From contig NZ_CAJNAT010000001.1 of NCBI RefSeq assembly GCF_905220705.1, positions 868,001 to 932,000 of the forward strand: DNA of 64,000 bases. Direction: 5' to 3'. The DNA comes from Paraburkholderia domus. GTDB taxonomy: Bacteria; Pseudomonadota; Gammaproteobacteria; Burkholderiales; Burkholderiaceae. The notes beneath the pieces are model-generated. The model was not told the DNA's origin. It made no database searches and was given only the letters and a program-made list of their open reading frames with translations. The first letter of the stretch is position 1. Each line of letters opens with the position of its first letter. Shown here piece by piece: positions 53,247 through 63,478 of the stretch. The position numbers and the translations under genes are program-made.

Positions 53247-53501
53247 TTAAGCAGCCGGCTGCGCCTTTTGCGCTTCTTTCACGAGACGCTCGACGGTCGG
53301 CGACAGTTGTGCGCCAACGCCTTGCCAATACGTCAGGCGGTCTTGAGCGATACGCAGCGACTCACCCTTCGTAGCGACCGGGTTGTAGAAGCCAACGCGC
53401 TCGATGAAGCGGCCGTCACGACGGTTACGCGAATCGGTTGCGACGATGTTGTAGAACGGGCGCTTCTTGGAGCCGCCACGAGCCAAGCGGATGATGACCA
53501 T
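53247..53501 (-). CDS. rpsP: 30S ribosomal protein S16
   Basis: An 84-residue ribosomal protein, start [20 protein letters not shown], with [19 protein letters not shown] in the middle and [12 protein letters not shown] at the end. The ATG at 53501 gives the normal S16 start; a GTG at 53579 opens the frame further but that sequence carries the promoter. It is the first gene of the operon. Confidence 0.98.
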   Translation of the reverse strand: MVIIRLARGGSKKRPFYNIVATDSRNRRDGRFIERVGFYNPVATKGESLRIAQDRLTYWQGVGAQLSPTVERLVKEAQKAQPAA

Positions 53502-53546
53502 ATTAGAATCCTTGAAAACCGGGGTGCGGAACGACTGAAACACGCG

Positions 53547-53575
53547 ATTATAGCGGGAAACCGACGCCATAACAA
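53547..53575 (-). promoter_or_regulatory. Sigma-70 promoter of the rpsP operon
   Basis: On the minus strand, TTGTTA (53575-53570) and TATAAT (53552-53547) are 17 bases apart. The -10 box is consensus and the -35 matches four of six. Transcription would start near 53540, about 40 bases upstream of the rpsP ATG. Confidence 0.7.
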
Positions 53576-53673
53576 ACACTTACCGGGATAAACTGAGCGA
53601 CGGGGTTGCGCCGGCCATACCCGCGAGGACCTCGGACCACGCCGAAACGCCCGAATTACCTGACGGAGCGCCC

Positions 53674-54876
53674 GTGAAACTCCTGCCGCCGCCTGCGGTT
53701 TTTTTCGCTTTGTCCGCCGTTTTTCGGCGAGTTGCGGGCTTTTCGCTGTTTGCCGGCTTTGTGCGCACGGTCCGCGTTCAGGCCCTGAGAGCGGGCGCGA
53801 CATTGTTGCTCGCTGTCACTGCCCTGCCAGCGCTAGCCGCGCTGCCGATCGAGCGCATCAAACTGCCGCCGGGCTTTCATATCGAGGTCCTGTCGGACGA
53901 GGTGCCGAGCGCACGGGGGATGGCGCTCTCGCCGAAGGGCATTCTTTATATAGGCAGCCTCGACGGCCACGTCTACGCGCTCGAATTGCAGAACGGGCGA
54001 GTGACGGCTCGCCACGTGATCACCTCCGGACTGGAAACACCGGCGGGCGTGGCGTGGCGGGACGGCGCGCTGTATGTGTCCGCAGTGTCGAAGATTCTAC
54101 GCTTCGATGCGATCGACGCCCATCTGAACGACCCGCCCAAACCCGCCGTCGTCACCGACAAACTGCCGACAGAGACTCATCACGGCTGGAAATTCATCGC
54201 TTTCGGGCCGGACGGCAAGCTGTACGTGCCGCAAGGCGCGCCCTGCAACGTGTGCCTGAAAGACCGCGACCGCTTTGGGCTAATCGGCCGCATGGACCCA
54301 GACGGCAGCCACTATGAAGTCGTGGCGCGCGGCGTTCGCAACACGGTCGGCTTCGCGTGGCATCCGGTGACGCATGAGTTGTGGTTCACCGACAACGGTC
54401 GCGACCTGATGGGCGACGACGTACCGGACGACAAGCTCAACCGCGCACCACACGTCGGCATGGACTTCGGCTTTCCGTACTGCCACGGCGGCGACACGCC
54501 CGATCCCGAATTCGGCAAAAACCATCCGTGCAGCGCCTTCACGCCGCCAGTTGTCAAACTTGGCGCGCACGTCGCCTCGCTCGGCATGCGTTTTTACAGC
54601 GGCTCGATGTTTCCGCCCGCTTATCGAGACAATATTTTTGTCGCCGAACACGGTTCATGGAATCGCAGCACGAAAGTCGGCTACCGGGTCGTGCGGGTGA
54701 TCACCAACCCGGACGGCAGCAACGCGCATCAGGAAGTCTTTGCCGAAGGCTGGCTCCAACCGGGAGAAGTGGTATGGGGCCGCCCGGTCGACGTCCAACC
54801 GATGCCTGACGGTTCGCTCCTGATCAGCGACGACTACGCTGGAGCAGTCTACCGCGTGACCTATTCAGCGCCTTAG
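53674..54876 (+). CDS. Sorbosone dehydrogenase-like PQQ beta-propeller protein
   Basis: A 400-residue exported beta-propeller protein. A long hydrophobic and basic N-terminus (about 1-56) ends with ALPALAALPIE. The propeller has NYRYxxG-like blades: GMALSPKGILYIGSLDG, GVRNTVGFAWHPVTHELWFTDNGRD (sorbosone dehydrogenase signature), DFGFPYCHGGDTPDPEFG and VFVAEHGSWNRS-like NIFVAEHGSWNRS. PQQ-binding is expected from the family. GTG start at 53674 is taken as the first usable codon; an internal start nearer the signal peptide is possible. It is divergent from the rpsP operon. Sugar substrate unknown. Confidence 0.88.
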   Translation: MKLLPPPAVFFALSAVFRRVAGFSLFAGFVRTVRVQALRAGATLLLAVTALPALAALPIERIKLPPGFHIEVLSDEVPSARGMALSPKGILYIGSLDGHVYALELQNGRVTARHVITSGLETPAGVAWRDGALYVSAVSKILRFDAIDAHLNDPPKPAVVTDKLPTETHHGWKFIAFGPDGKLYVPQGAPCNVCLKDRDRFGLIGRMDPDGSHYEVVARGVRNTVGFAWHPVTHELWFTDNGRDLMGDDVPDDKLNRAPHVGMDFGFPYCHGGDTPDPEFGKNHPCSAFTPPVVKLGAHVASLGMRFYSGSMFPPAYRDNIFVAEHGSWNRSTKVGYRVVRVITNPDGSNAHQEVFAEGWLQPGEVVWGRPVDVQPMPDGSLLISDDYAGAVYRVTYSAP

Positions 54877-54974
54877 CTTGAGCCGTAAGCGCGCGGCGGG
54901 CGTAGAATGCGCGTCGGTCCGTGCCCACCGGCGCCCCGCCCCTTTCGACCGCCTGTCACTCTGCTCCTGCCTAC

Positions 54975-55442
54975 ATGTCCACTCTTGCTTCGACTTCCTC
55001 GCATTTCAGATCCAAGACGATTACCGCCGCGCTGGCATTCTTCTTTGGCAGCCTGGGCGCCCACCGTTTCTATTTGTATGGCGCGCGCGACATTTACGGC
55101 TGGGCCCATCTGCTCGGCACGCTGATCGGAATTCCAGGCGCCATGCTGGTCGTGGCAAGCGAGCGTGCCTCGATGCTCGGCTGGGTGCTCGCTTTTTTTG
55201 GCGCCGTTTCGCTGCTCTCAGCCTTTCTGGCTGCGATCGTCTACGGCCTGCGGCCGGATGAAAAATGGGATGCGCAGTTCAACGCGCAAACCCAGCGCAA
55301 AAGCCGCTCTGGCTGGACCGTGATTTTCATCGTGATCTTTTCGTTGCTGATCGGCGCGTTCCTGCTGATGACGGGCCTCGCGATCTCGTTCCAGACTTAC
55401 TTCGAAGGTCAGGTGCAGGCCGCCAAAGCGCTGTCGCAATAA
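54975..55442 (+). CDS. TM2 domain membrane protein
   Basis: A 155-residue protein with an N-terminal TM2 domain: GSLGAHRFYLY is the diagnostic loop (GxxGxHRFY) between the two helices, with TITAALAFFFGSLG before. Additional hydrophobic segments (about 50-100 and 120-145) follow, so it spans the membrane about four times. Start ATG 54975 (MSTLASTSS). Function of bacterial TM2 proteins is unknown. Confidence 0.87.
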   Translation: MSTLASTSSHFRSKTITAALAFFFGSLGAHRFYLYGARDIYGWAHLLGTLIGIPGAMLVVASERASMLGWVLAFFGAVSLLSAFLAAIVYGLRPDEKWDAQFNAQTQRKSRSGWTVIFIVIFSLLIGAFLLMTGLAISFQTYFEGQVQAAKALSQ

Positions 55443-55458
55443 ACCACCGCGCGTTGCG

Positions 55459-56625
55459 CTAAAAAAGATCCAATTGAGGATCGTCGCGCCGCGGCGGTTC
55501 AACGCGCACCGACTCGGCCCGACGAAAGTGCGACATATCCAGAATGCCGCGATCGCGCCGGTTTAACCCGAGCCGGCGCACGGCCTTGTGGAAGCGCTGC
55601 TTCAGCAGGTCCGCCCACAAGCCTTCTCCCTTCATTCGCGTGGAGAAGGACGAGTCGTAGTCCTTACCGCCCCGCATGTCGCGTACACGGCTCATCACCC
55701 GATCAGCCCGATCGGGAAAATGCGCCGCGAGCCAATCTTTGAATAGCGGCGCCACTTCCCACGGCAAGCGCAACACGATGTAGCTCGCATTGCATGCGCC
55801 GGCCTCCGCACAGGCTTCCAACACGCGCTCCATGTCCGGCTCGGTGACGAACGGAATCACCGGCGCAATGCTGACGCCAACAGGGATACCCGCCTCGCTC
55901 AACGTACGGATCGTGCGCAATCGGCGCGACGGCGTGGCCGCACGCGGCTCGAGCGTGCGTGCGATATCCGCATCCAGCGTGGTGATCGTAATGGCCGCCA
56001 TGAACTGCCCGCGCGCCGCCATGGGGGCGAGCAGATCGAGATCGCGCTCGATCAGCGACGATTTGGTGATCGCCGCAAATGGATGGCCCCGCTCGCTGAG
56101 TACTTCGATTACCCGCCGCGTAAGCCGCAAATCGCGCTCGGCGGGCTGCCAGGCGTCTGTATTGACGCCGAGCGCGATCGGCTCGGGCACATAAGACTTC
56201 TTCGACAACTCGCGCTCGAGCAACTCCGGCGCGTTGACCTTCGCGTAGATGCGGCTTTCGAAGTCGAGCCCCGGCGAGAGCCCCAGATAACTATGCGTAG
56301 GCCGAGCGAAGCAGTAGATACAACCATGTTCGCAGCCCCGATACGGGTTCAGCGACACACCAAACGGAATATCCGGCGACGCATTGCGCGTGAGAATGGT
56401 CTTGGCGCGCTCTTCGAAAACCTGCGTGCGTAAGGCCTTGGGCTCGCTGTCTTCTTCCGGTGACGAAAGCCAGCCGTCGTCCACCACTTCGCGCTGATCG
56501 ACTTCGTAACGGCCTTGCAGGTTCGTCACGGCGCCGCGCCCCTTGCGGGGCGTGGGCGGAGCGATCGGAAACTCGTTAGCGGAATGGATGTCGGAATCGG
56601 TCACGGCTGGAGCACGAAAAAACAA
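55459..56625 (-). CDS. Radical SAM protein, PA0069 family (SPL-like)
   Basis: A 388-residue radical SAM protein. CEHGCIYCFAR holds the three cysteines of the [4Fe-4S] cluster (CxxxCxxC). NTDAWQPAERDLRLTRRVIEV and HPFAAITKSSLIERD are shared with spore-photoproduct-lyase-like enzymes. The member from Pseudomonas (PA0069) has no assigned reaction. The N-terminal 70 residues and the C-terminal Arg/Pro-rich tail are less conserved. Confidence 0.9.
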   Translation of the reverse strand: MFFRAPAVTDSDIHSANEFPIAPPTPRKGRGAVTNLQGRYEVDQREVVDDGWLSSPEEDSEPKALRTQVFEERAKTILTRNASPDIPFGVSLNPYRGCEHGCIYCFARPTHSYLGLSPGLDFESRIYAKVNAPELLERELSKKSYVPEPIALGVNTDAWQPAERDLRLTRRVIEVLSERGHPFAAITKSSLIERDLDLLAPMAARGQFMAAITITTLDADIARTLEPRAATPSRRLRTIRTLSEAGIPVGVSIAPVIPFVTEPDMERVLEACAEAGACNASYIVLRLPWEVAPLFKDWLAAHFPDRADRVMSRVRDMRGGKDYDSSFSTRMKGEGLWADLLKQRFHKAVRRLGLNRRDRGILDMSHFRRAESVRVEPPRRDDPQLDLF

Positions 56626-56702
56626 AAACGGCGCAAAACACCTGTATAAATATACAGTGTTTACGCCGTTTGTCGAGTCCCGCTACACACCTTCCGCGTG
56701 AG

Positions 56703-57191
56703 CTAATCGCCGACCGCAATCGTGAGCGTTTCCTTGATCTCTTCCATCACCACGTAGCTCTTCGACTGCACCGCGCCGGGCAGTTGCAACAGGATGTCGC
56801 CCAGCAGCTTGCGATAGTCGGCCATTTCTCCGATGCGCGCCTTGATCAGGTAGTCGAAGTCGCCCGAGACAAGGTGGCACTCCAGCACCTCCGGAATCTT
56901 CTGCACCTCGCGGCGGAACTGGTCGAACATGTTGCCGCTTTTGTGATCGAGCGTGATCTCGACGAACACCAGCAGCGCCGCGCCCAGTTCAGCCGGGTTC
57001 ACGCGTGCGTGATAGCCGGTGATGACGCCGTCCCGCTCCATCCGCTTCACACGCTCAATGCAAGGCGTAACCGACAGTCCGACATGTTCGGCAAGGTCTT
57101 TCATTGCCATCCGGCCGTCCTGCTGCAGGAGCCGCAGGATCTTGTGATCGAGTTTGTCGAGGGCCCGGACCGGTTGCCGTTGTGTGCGCAT
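56703..57191 (-). CDS. Lrp/AsnC family regulator, likely of dadA
   Basis: A 162-residue regulator. N-terminal helix-turn-helix (DHKILRLLQQDGRMAMKDLAEHVGLSVTPCIERVKRM) and a C-terminal RAM domain (LLVFVEITLDHKS, VLECHLVSGDFDYLIKARI) are both intact. It is divergent from dadA with a 160-bp AT-rich spacer (AATACAATAACAAAACC, TGTTAATAGTATAGC), the layout of DadR and dadA in pseudomonads. Regulation by alanine/leucine is by analogy. Confidence 0.92.
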   Translation of the reverse strand: MRTQRQPVRALDKLDHKILRLLQQDGRMAMKDLAEHVGLSVTPCIERVKRMERDGVITGYHARVNPAELGAALLVFVEITLDHKSGNMFDQFRREVQKIPEVLECHLVSGDFDYLIKARIGEMADYRKLLGDILLQLPGAVQSKSYVVMEEIKETLTIAVGD

Positions 57192-57351
57192 GGTGTTTTT
57201 GCTGAAAATCTTGAAAATACAATAACAAAACCTACCTGACTGTTAATAGTATAGCGGTTATCACTGGGCGAACCGCGTTACACCTCGTTAATCGAACGAA
57301 TTCCAACGAATCGACGAGCGCGCCGCCCTCAGACCTTTCTCTGGAGCAGCT

Positions 57352-58638
57352 ATGCGAGTCGTCGTTTTGGGCAGTGGCGTCGTCGGCGTGACGAGTGCTT
57401 ATTATCTGGCGCGTGCCGGTCACGAAGTCACGGTGATCGATCGCGAGGCCGGCCCGGCGCTCGAAACCAGCTTTGCCAATGCCGGCCAGATCTCGCCGGG
57501 CTACGCGTCGCCGTGGGCGGCGCCGGGCGTACCGCTGAAGGCCGTCAAGTGGATGTTCCAGAAGCATGCACCGCTGGCGATCCGCCTCGACGGCACGCAA
57601 TTCCAGTTGCAATGGATGTGGCAGATGCTGCAGAACTGCACGTCGGCGCGTTACGCGGTGAACAAGGGCCGTATGGTCCGCCTCGCCGAATACAGCCGCG
57701 ATTGTTTGCAAGCGCTGCGCGCCGAAACCGGCATCCAGTACGAAGGCCGCACGGGCGGCACGCTGCAGGTGTTCCGCACTCAGCAGCAGTTCGACGGTGC
57801 CGCGAAAGACATCGCCGTTCTGCAGGAAGCCAACGTGCCGTATGAGCTGCTGTCGTCGGCCGAACTCGCACAAGCAGAACCTGCGCTCGCCGCGGTCTCG
57901 CACAAGCTGACGGGCGGTCTGCGCCTGCCGGGCGACGAAACCGGCGACTGCCAGATGTTCACCACGCGCCTCGCCGCGCTCGCCGAACAACTGGGCGTCA
58001 AGTTCCGCTACAACACGCCGATCGACGCATTGGCGATGGCAGGTGACCGTATCGCCGGCGTGCAATGCGGTGCGGAACTGGTGCGCGCGGATTCGTTCGT
58101 TGTCGCGCTCGGTTCGTACTCGACGAAATTCCTGTCCGGCCTCGTGAAGATTCCGGTCTACCCGCTCAAGGGCTATTCGATCACCGCACCGATCGTCAAT
58201 GAAGCAGCAGCCCCAGTGTCGACCGTGCTCGACGAAACCTACAAGATCGCGATCACGCGCTTTGACGACCGGATTCGCGTCGGCGGCATGGCGGAGATCG
58301 TCGGCTTCGACAAGTCGTTGCGCCAGGCGCGCCGCGAAACGCTGGAACTGTGCGTGAACGATCTGTTCCCGGGCGGCGGCGATACGTCGAAGGCCACCTT
58401 CTGGACCGGTCTACGCCCGATGACGCCGGACGGCACGCCGATCGTCGGCCGCACCCCTGTGCCGAACCTGTTCCTGAATACGGGTCACGGCACACTGGGC
58501 TGGACGATGTCGTGCGGCTCGGGACAATTGCTGGCCGACGTGATGTCGGGCAAGCAGCCGGTGATCAAGGCGGATGATCTGTCGGTGCATCGCTATCTCG
58601 GCGAGACCAACGGCTCGCATCGTCCGGCCTATGCATAA
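57352..58638 (+). CDS. dadA: D-amino acid dehydrogenase, small subunit
   Basis: FAD-dependent oxidation of D-amino acids, mainly D-alanine, at the inner membrane. The 428-residue protein starts [21 protein letters not shown], the FAD-binding fold, and continues [23 protein letters not shown]. The C-terminal [20 protein letters not shown] is typical. It is divergent from the Lrp-type gene, and a terminator follows at 58706. Confidence 0.95.
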   Translation: MRVVVLGSGVVGVTSAYYLARAGHEVTVIDREAGPALETSFANAGQISPGYASPWAAPGVPLKAVKWMFQKHAPLAIRLDGTQFQLQWMWQMLQNCTSARYAVNKGRMVRLAEYSRDCLQALRAETGIQYEGRTGGTLQVFRTQQQFDGAAKDIAVLQEANVPYELLSSAELAQAEPALAAVSHKLTGGLRLPGDETGDCQMFTTRLAALAEQLGVKFRYNTPIDALAMAGDRIAGVQCGAELVRADSFVVALGSYSTKFLSGLVKIPVYPLKGYSITAPIVNEAAAPVSTVLDETYKIAITRFDDRIRVGGMAEIVGFDKSLRQARRETLELCVNDLFPGGGDTSKATFWTGLRPMTPDGTPIVGRTPVPNLFLNTGHGTLGWTMSCGSGQLLADVMSGKQPVIKADDLSVHRYLGETNGSHRPAYA

Positions 58639-58705
58639 GATTTAACGTTTTAACGCTTCGCGAGCGGTTACGCCGGTTCGTCGCCCCAGACAAACCGGCC
58701 TGACA

Positions 58706-58743
58706 AAAACAAACGGCGCCTCACAGGGCGCCGTTTGTTTTTT
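58706..58743 (+). terminator. Terminator after dadA
   Basis: AAACGGCGCC (58711-58720) pairs with GGCGCCGTTT (58727-58736), loop of six; long A-rich and T-rich flanks follow. It separates dadA from the convergent acyl-CoA dehydrogenase gene. Confidence 0.88.
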
Positions 58744-58784
58744 GCACACGAGCTTTCGCTACATCGCTCGAGAGAAGTGCGACA

Positions 58785-60575
58785 TCAGAACTGATCTTCC
58801 GACAACGCCAGCACACTCTCCCCACCCTTCGCGCTGACGATCGACGCTTCCAACGCCGAGGCCAGCGGCAGCACATGCTCTGCGTAGAACTGCGCCGTCG
58901 CGATCTTCGCGCCGTAGAACGATGGATCTTCGTCGCGCTTTTCAGCCGCCACGAGCAACGCACGCGCCATCTGCCAGCCACCCAGCACGACGCCCGCCAG
59001 CTTCAGGTACGGCACGCTGCCGGCGAACACCGCGTTCGGATCGCTCTTCGTGTTGGCGACGACGAAATCGACCGCCGCGCCCAGCGAGCGATGACCCTGC
59101 GTCAGATACTTCTTCATCGAATCGAACGCCGCGCCTTGTTGCGCGCCCAGCGCCTCAATCGTTTCAGCCACACCAGCCAGCAGCAACTTCGCGACCTTGC
59201 CGCCGTCCCGCACAGTCTTGCGGCCGATCAGATCGTTAGCCTGAATCGCGGTCGTCCCTTCGTAGATTGGCAGAATGCGCACGTCGCGGTAGTACTGTGC
59301 GGCGCCCGTTTCTTCGATGAAACCCATGCCGCCGTGCACCTGCACGCCGAGGCTCGTCACGTCGATCGACAGTTCCGTGCTCCAACCCTTCACGATCGGC
59401 ACCAAGTATTCGTAGATCGCCTGATGTTCAGCGCGCAACGCTTCGTCAGGATGACGATGCGCGATATCGCTGTGAGCCGCGGCGACATACGCCAACGCGC
59501 GCGATGCTTCCGTGAGGCCGCGCATCGTCGCAAGCATACGGCGCACATCGGGGTGTTGAATGATCGCCACCGATTGTTTCGCGGAGCCATCCACCGGCCG
59601 GCTTTGCACGCGATCCTTCGCATACGCAACGGCCTTCTGATACGCGCGATCCGACATCGCCACACCCTGCATACCCACCGCGAAACGCGCCGCGTTCATC
59701 ATGATGAACATGTATTCGAGACCGCGATTTTCTTCGCCGATCAGATGACCGATCGCGCCGCTATGATCGCCGAATTGCAGCACCGCGGTCGGGCTCGCCT
59801 TGATGCCGAGCTTGTGCTCGATCGACACGCAATGCACGTCGTTGCGCGCACCGAGCGAGCCGTCTTCGTTGACGAGAAACTTCGGGACGATAAAGAGCGA
59901 AATGCCCTTCACGCCTTCCGGTGCATTCGGCGTGCGCGCCAGCACGAGATGGGCGATGTTTTTCGCCATGTCGTGCTCGCCCCACGTGATGAAAATCTTC
60001 GTGCCGAACAGCTTGAACGAACCATCGCCCTGCGGCTCGGCGCGCGTGCGCACCAGCGCGAGATCGGAGCCGGCTTGCGGCTCGGTCAGGTTCATCGTGC
60101 CGGTCCACTCGCCGGAAATCAACTTGGGCACGTAGGTTTGTTTTTGCTCTTCCGTGCCGGCAGTCAGCAGCGCTTCGATCGCGCCGTCTGTTAGCAAAGG
60201 ACACAACGCGAACGACAGGTTCGAAGCGTTGAGCATTTCGACGCACGGCGTGGCGATCAGCTTGGGCAGGCCCTGGCCTTCGTAGTCGACCGGATGTTGC
60301 ACGCCTTGCCAGCCGCCTTCGCCAAACTGGCGGAATGCGTCCTTAAAACCGGGCGTTGCGGTGACCACGCCGTCTTTCCAGCTGCTCGGATTGCGATCGC
60401 CCTCGACGTTCAACGGCGCCAGCACTTCACCGCACAATTTCGCCGATTCTTCGAGCACGGCCTGAGCCGTGTCGAGATTCGCGTCTTCGAAGCCTGGCAG
60501 CGTCGCGATATCTTCGAGACCGGCCAGTTCTTTCATCACGAACAACATGTCCTTGATCGGCGCCGTGTAGCTCAT
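58785..60575 (-). CDS. Acyl-CoA dehydrogenase, with C-terminal extra domain
   Basis: A 596-residue flavoprotein that oxidises acyl-CoA and passes electrons to ETF. Near residues about 155-190 it has NLTEPQAGSDLALVRTRA (FAD/substrate loop), and later GFIEETGAAQYYRDVRILPIYEGTTAIQAND, in which the Glu of YEGTT is the expected catalytic base. The 110-residue C-terminal domain after that is the extra domain found in long-chain-type bacterial enzymes. Start ATG 60575 (MSYTAPIKDM) follows AGGAGGAG. It lies downstream of etfB-etfA but behind a terminator, so it may have its own promoter. Confidence 0.93.
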   Translation of the reverse strand: MSYTAPIKDMLFVMKELAGLEDIATLPGFEDANLDTAQAVLEESAKLCGEVLAPLNVEGDRNPSSWKDGVVTATPGFKDAFRQFGEGGWQGVQHPVDYEGQGLPKLIATPCVEMLNASNLSFALCPLLTDGAIEALLTAGTEEQKQTYVPKLISGEWTGTMNLTEPQAGSDLALVRTRAEPQGDGSFKLFGTKIFITWGEHDMAKNIAHLVLARTPNAPEGVKGISLFIVPKFLVNEDGSLGARNDVHCVSIEHKLGIKASPTAVLQFGDHSGAIGHLIGEENRGLEYMFIMMNAARFAVGMQGVAMSDRAYQKAVAYAKDRVQSRPVDGSAKQSVAIIQHPDVRRMLATMRGLTEASRALAYVAAAHSDIAHRHPDEALRAEHQAIYEYLVPIVKGWSTELSIDVTSLGVQVHGGMGFIEETGAAQYYRDVRILPIYEGTTAIQANDLIGRKTVRDGGKVAKLLLAGVAETIEALGAQQGAAFDSMKKYLTQGHRSLGAAVDFVVANTKSDPNAVFAGSVPYLKLAGVVLGGWQMARALLVAAEKRDEDPSFYGAKIATAQFYAEHVLPLASALEASIVSAKGGESVLALSEDQF

Positions 60576-60600
60576 TTCAGTTCTCCTCCTGTCTTTCGAT

Positions 60601-60640
60601 AAAAAAAGGGCGCCGGACCTGATAGGTCCCACGCCCTTTC
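60601..60640 (-). terminator. Terminator after etfA
   Basis: On the minus strand GGGCG-GGACC (interrupted by TG) pairs with GGTCC-CGCCC (interrupted by GG) and is followed by seven T. It lies between etfA and the acyl-CoA dehydrogenase gene. Confidence 0.75.
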
Positions 60641-60678
60641 GTGTGCTGCCAGACGCCTGTTACTCGGCGCTGTGGCTG

Positions 60679-61614
60679 TTAGCCGAGCTCGCTAACGAGT
60701 TCCGGCACAAGCGTGAACAGATCGCCCACCAAACCATAATCGGCGACGCTGAAAATCGGCGCTTCCGGGTCCTTGTTGATGGCGACGATGACCTTCGAGT
60801 CCTTCATACCGGCCAGATGCTGGATCGCACCCGAGATACCGACGGCCACATACAGTTGCGGCGCGACGATCTTGCCGGTCTGGCCGACCTGATAGTCGTT
60901 CGGCACGAAGCCCGCATCCACTGCTGCGCGCGATGCGCCCAGCGCTGCGTTCAGCTTGTCAGCCAGCGGTTCGAGAACCTTGGTGTAGTTCTCGCCGTTA
61001 CCCAGACCGCGGCCGCCCGAGACGATGATCTTCGCCGACGTCAGTTCCGGACGGTCCAGCTTCGTCACTTCGCGGCTCACGAATTGCGAGAGGCCCGTGT
61101 CGGCTGCCGCTTCGATCTTCTCGACCGTTGCGCTGCCGCCTTCTGCTGCAACCGGGTCGAAGCCGGTCGTGCGGACCGTGATGACCTTGATCGGGTCAGC
61201 CGATTGCACCGTCGCGATCGCGTTACCCGCGTAGATCGGACGCTCGAACGTGTCGGCGCTGTCCACCGCGGTGATGTCGCTGATCTGCGCGACGTCGAGC
61301 TTCGCGGCGATGCGCGGCGCGATGTTCTTGCCGTAGGCGGTCGCCGGCGCCAGGATGTGCGTGTAGTCCTTCGCGATGTTCAACACCGTTGCTTCGACGT
61401 TTTCTGCGAGGCCCGCTTCGAGTTGCGCCGCGTCGGCCAGCAATACTTTCGAAACACCTGCAATCTTCGCTGCTGCATCTGCCGCCGCTTGTGCGTTGTG
61501 CCCTGCCACCAGCACGTGAATATCGCCACCAATCTTCTGCGCGGCTGCAATCGTATTCAGCGTCGCAGCCTTGATCGATGCGCTATCGTGTTCTGCAATT
61601 ACCAGATTCGTCAT
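60679..61614 (-). CDS. etfA: Electron transfer flavoprotein, alpha subunit
   Basis: Binds FAD and passes electrons from acyl-CoA dehydrogenases to ETF-ubiquinone oxidoreductase. The 311-residue subunit has [22 protein letters not shown] and [41 protein letters not shown], the ETF alpha signature including the FAD-contact residues. It directly follows etfB, 14 bp away. Confidence 0.96.
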   Translation of the reverse strand: MTNLVIAEHDSASIKAATLNTIAAAQKIGGDIHVLVAGHNAQAAADAAAKIAGVSKVLLADAAQLEAGLAENVEATVLNIAKDYTHILAPATAYGKNIAPRIAAKLDVAQISDITAVDSADTFERPIYAGNAIATVQSADPIKVITVRTTGFDPVAAEGGSATVEKIEAAADTGLSQFVSREVTKLDRPELTSAKIIVSGGRGLGNGENYTKVLEPLADKLNAALGASRAAVDAGFVPNDYQVGQTGKIVAPQLYVAVGISGAIQHLAGMKDSKVIVAINKDPEAPIFSVADYGLVGDLFTLVPELVSELG

Positions 61615-61628
61615 TTCGTCCGTCTCCC

Positions 61629-62378
61629 TTACAGCACCTTGGCTTCGGTCTTCAGCTTCTCGACCAGCGTCTTCACATCCGGCACCTTCACACCGGCAGA
61701 GCGCTTCGGCGGCTCGACGACTTTCAGCGTCTTCAGACGCGGCGTCACATCAACGCCGAGATCTTCCGGCTTGATGACTTCCAGCGGCTTCTTCTTCGCC
61801 TTCATGATGTTCGGCAGCGTGACATAACGCGGCTCGTTCAGGCGCAGGTCGGTCGTGATCACAGCGGGCAAGCTCAGCGACAGCGTTTCCGCGCCGCCGT
61901 CGACTTCGCGCGACACCGTAGCTTTACCGTCGGCCACGACAACCTTCGAGGCGAACGTGGCTTGCGGCAGGTTAGCCAGCGCAGCCAGCATCTGGCCGGT
62001 CTGGTTCGAATCGTCGTCGATGGCCTGCTTGCCGAGGATGACCAGCCCAGGCTGTTCCTTGTCGATCAGCGCCTTCAGCAGCTTGGCAACGGCCAGCGGC
62101 TGCAGATCTTCATTGGACTCGATCAGGATCGCGCGGTCCGCGCCGATGGCCAGCGCCGTACGCAGTGTTTCCTGCGACTGCGTCACACCGCACGACACGG
62201 CGATCACTTCGGTCGCCACGCCCGCTTCCCGCAGACGAACGGCTTCTTCAACCGCGATTTCGTCGAACGGATTCATCGACATCTTCACGTTCGCGATGTC
62301 GACGCCCGTACCGTCCGATTTCACTCGAACTTTCACGTTGTAATCGACCACTCTCTTGACTGGCACCAGGATTTTCAT
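61629..62378 (-). CDS. etfB: Electron transfer flavoprotein, beta subunit
   Basis: The 249-residue AMP-binding partner of EtfA. It begins [20 protein letters not shown] and has the signature [37 protein letters not shown]. The ATG at 62378 has GGAG seven bases upstream; a GTG two codons earlier is possible. First gene of the etfBA pair. Confidence 0.96.
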   Translation of the reverse strand: MKILVPVKRVVDYNVKVRVKSDGTGVDIANVKMSMNPFDEIAVEEAVRLREAGVATEVIAVSCGVTQSQETLRTALAIGADRAILIESNEDLQPLAVAKLLKALIDKEQPGLVILGKQAIDDDSNQTGQMLAALANLPQATFASKVVVADGKATVSREVDGGAETLSLSLPAVITTDLRLNEPRYVTLPNIMKAKKKPLEVIKPEDLGVDVTPRLKTLKVVEPPKRSAGVKVPDVKTLVEKLKTEAKVL

Positions 62379-62532
62379 GCACACGCTCCAAAGTTACGAA
62401 TACGTCAACCCAACGAACATTATAGCGACTGCCCTCATGGCAGCCGTGTCGTGGGCGGCTTTAGCAGGAGGATATCGCTCCTCAGCGGCGTGACGGCAAT
62501 ATCGAACGGTCGTTCTATTTTAATCTCGAAAA

Positions 62533-62555
62533 AACCCGGGAGACAACCCCGGGTT
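62533..62555 (-). terminator. Terminator after metQ
   Basis: AACCCGGG (62533-62540) pairs with CCCGGGTT (62548-62555) over seven bases. On the minus strand the T tract follows the stem, ending metQ. Confidence 0.8.
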
Positions 62556-62613
62556 AAGACTTACGACTCTAATTTTGCATTGCCGTCGTGTCTTGCCAGG
62601 CGAAACCGTCAGA

Positions 62614-63414
62614 TCACCAGGCGGTGATCACCGATCCGCCGAACTTGCTCTCGACAAACTGCTTCACTTCCGGTGAATGATACGCTGCGACCAGCTTCGC
62701 AACCCACGGCTTGCTCTTGTCAGCTTCGCGGATTGCGATGATGTTCACGTACGGACCCTTCGGGTCTTCGATCGCGATGGCGTCCTGCTTGGGCTTCAGA
62801 CCCGCTTCCATCGCAAAGTTCGTATTGATCGCGGCGGCGTCCACGTCGTTCAGCGAGCGCGGAATTTGCGCGGCGTCGAGTTCGACGATCTTCAGCTTCC
62901 TCGGGTTGTCGACGATATCGAGCGGCGTCGCCTTCAGACCCGCATCCGGGCGCAGCTTCAGCAGCCCTTGCTTCTGCAGCAACAGGAGTGCCCGTCCACC
63001 ATTGGTCGGATCGTTCGGCACCGCGATCTTCGCGCCCGGCTGCAATTCAGCCAGCGTCTTCACTTTCTTCGAATAGATGCCCATCGGGTACGTGACCGTA
63101 TCGGCGATGCGAATCAACTTGTAGCCGCGGTCCTTGACCTGTGCCTGCAAGTACGGGTCATGCTGGTAGCTGTTCGCGTCCAGGTCGCCGCCGGCGAGCG
63201 CTGCGTTCGGCTGCACGTAGTCGGAGAACTCGACGATCTTGATGTTCAGACCGTTCTTTGCCGCGACCGTCTTCACGACTTCCATGATCTGCGCGTGCGG
63301 GCCGCCGGTGACACCGACCTTGATCGTATCTTCAGCGTGAGCCGCCGTGGCGGCAGCGAACAGCGACGCGGCGCCAAGTGTAGCGGCCAGCTTGAGAATG
63401 AAACGACGTTGCAT
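62614..63414 (-). CDS. metQ: D-methionine-binding periplasmic protein MetQ
   Basis: The substrate-binding protein of the MetNIQ importer. A signal peptide of about 27 residues (HAED) is followed by KVGVTGGPHAQIMEVVKTVA, DYVQPNAALAGGDLDANSYQHDPYL and IAVPNDPTNGGRALLLLQ, typical of NlpA/MetQ proteins. There is no lipobox cysteine, so it is a soluble periplasmic protein here, unlike E. coli MetQ. metI lies upstream, 65 bp away; metN is outside the window. Confidence 0.93.
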   Translation of the reverse strand: MQRRFILKLAATLGAASLFAAATAAHAEDTIKVGVTGGPHAQIMEVVKTVAAKNGLNIKIVEFSDYVQPNAALAGGDLDANSYQHDPYLQAQVKDRGYKLIRIADTVTYPMGIYSKKVKTLAELQPGAKIAVPNDPTNGGRALLLLQKQGLLKLRPDAGLKATPLDIVDNPRKLKIVELDAAQIPRSLNDVDAAAINTNFAMEAGLKPKQDAIAIEDPKGPYVNIIAIREADKSKPWVAKLVAAYHSPEVKQFVESKFGGSVITAW

Positions 63415-63478
63415 GATGGACCTTTCCGAATCTGAAGATTCTGTTTAGCGGGTTCCGATGACCCTTGTTTATCGCTGC

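Noticed and set aside
58875-60194. 439-codon plus-strand ORF
   Set aside because: Arg/His-rich mirror of the acyl-CoA dehydrogenase gene.
60643-61827. 394-codon plus-strand ORF
   Set aside because: Mirror of etfA and the end of etfB, no domain seen.
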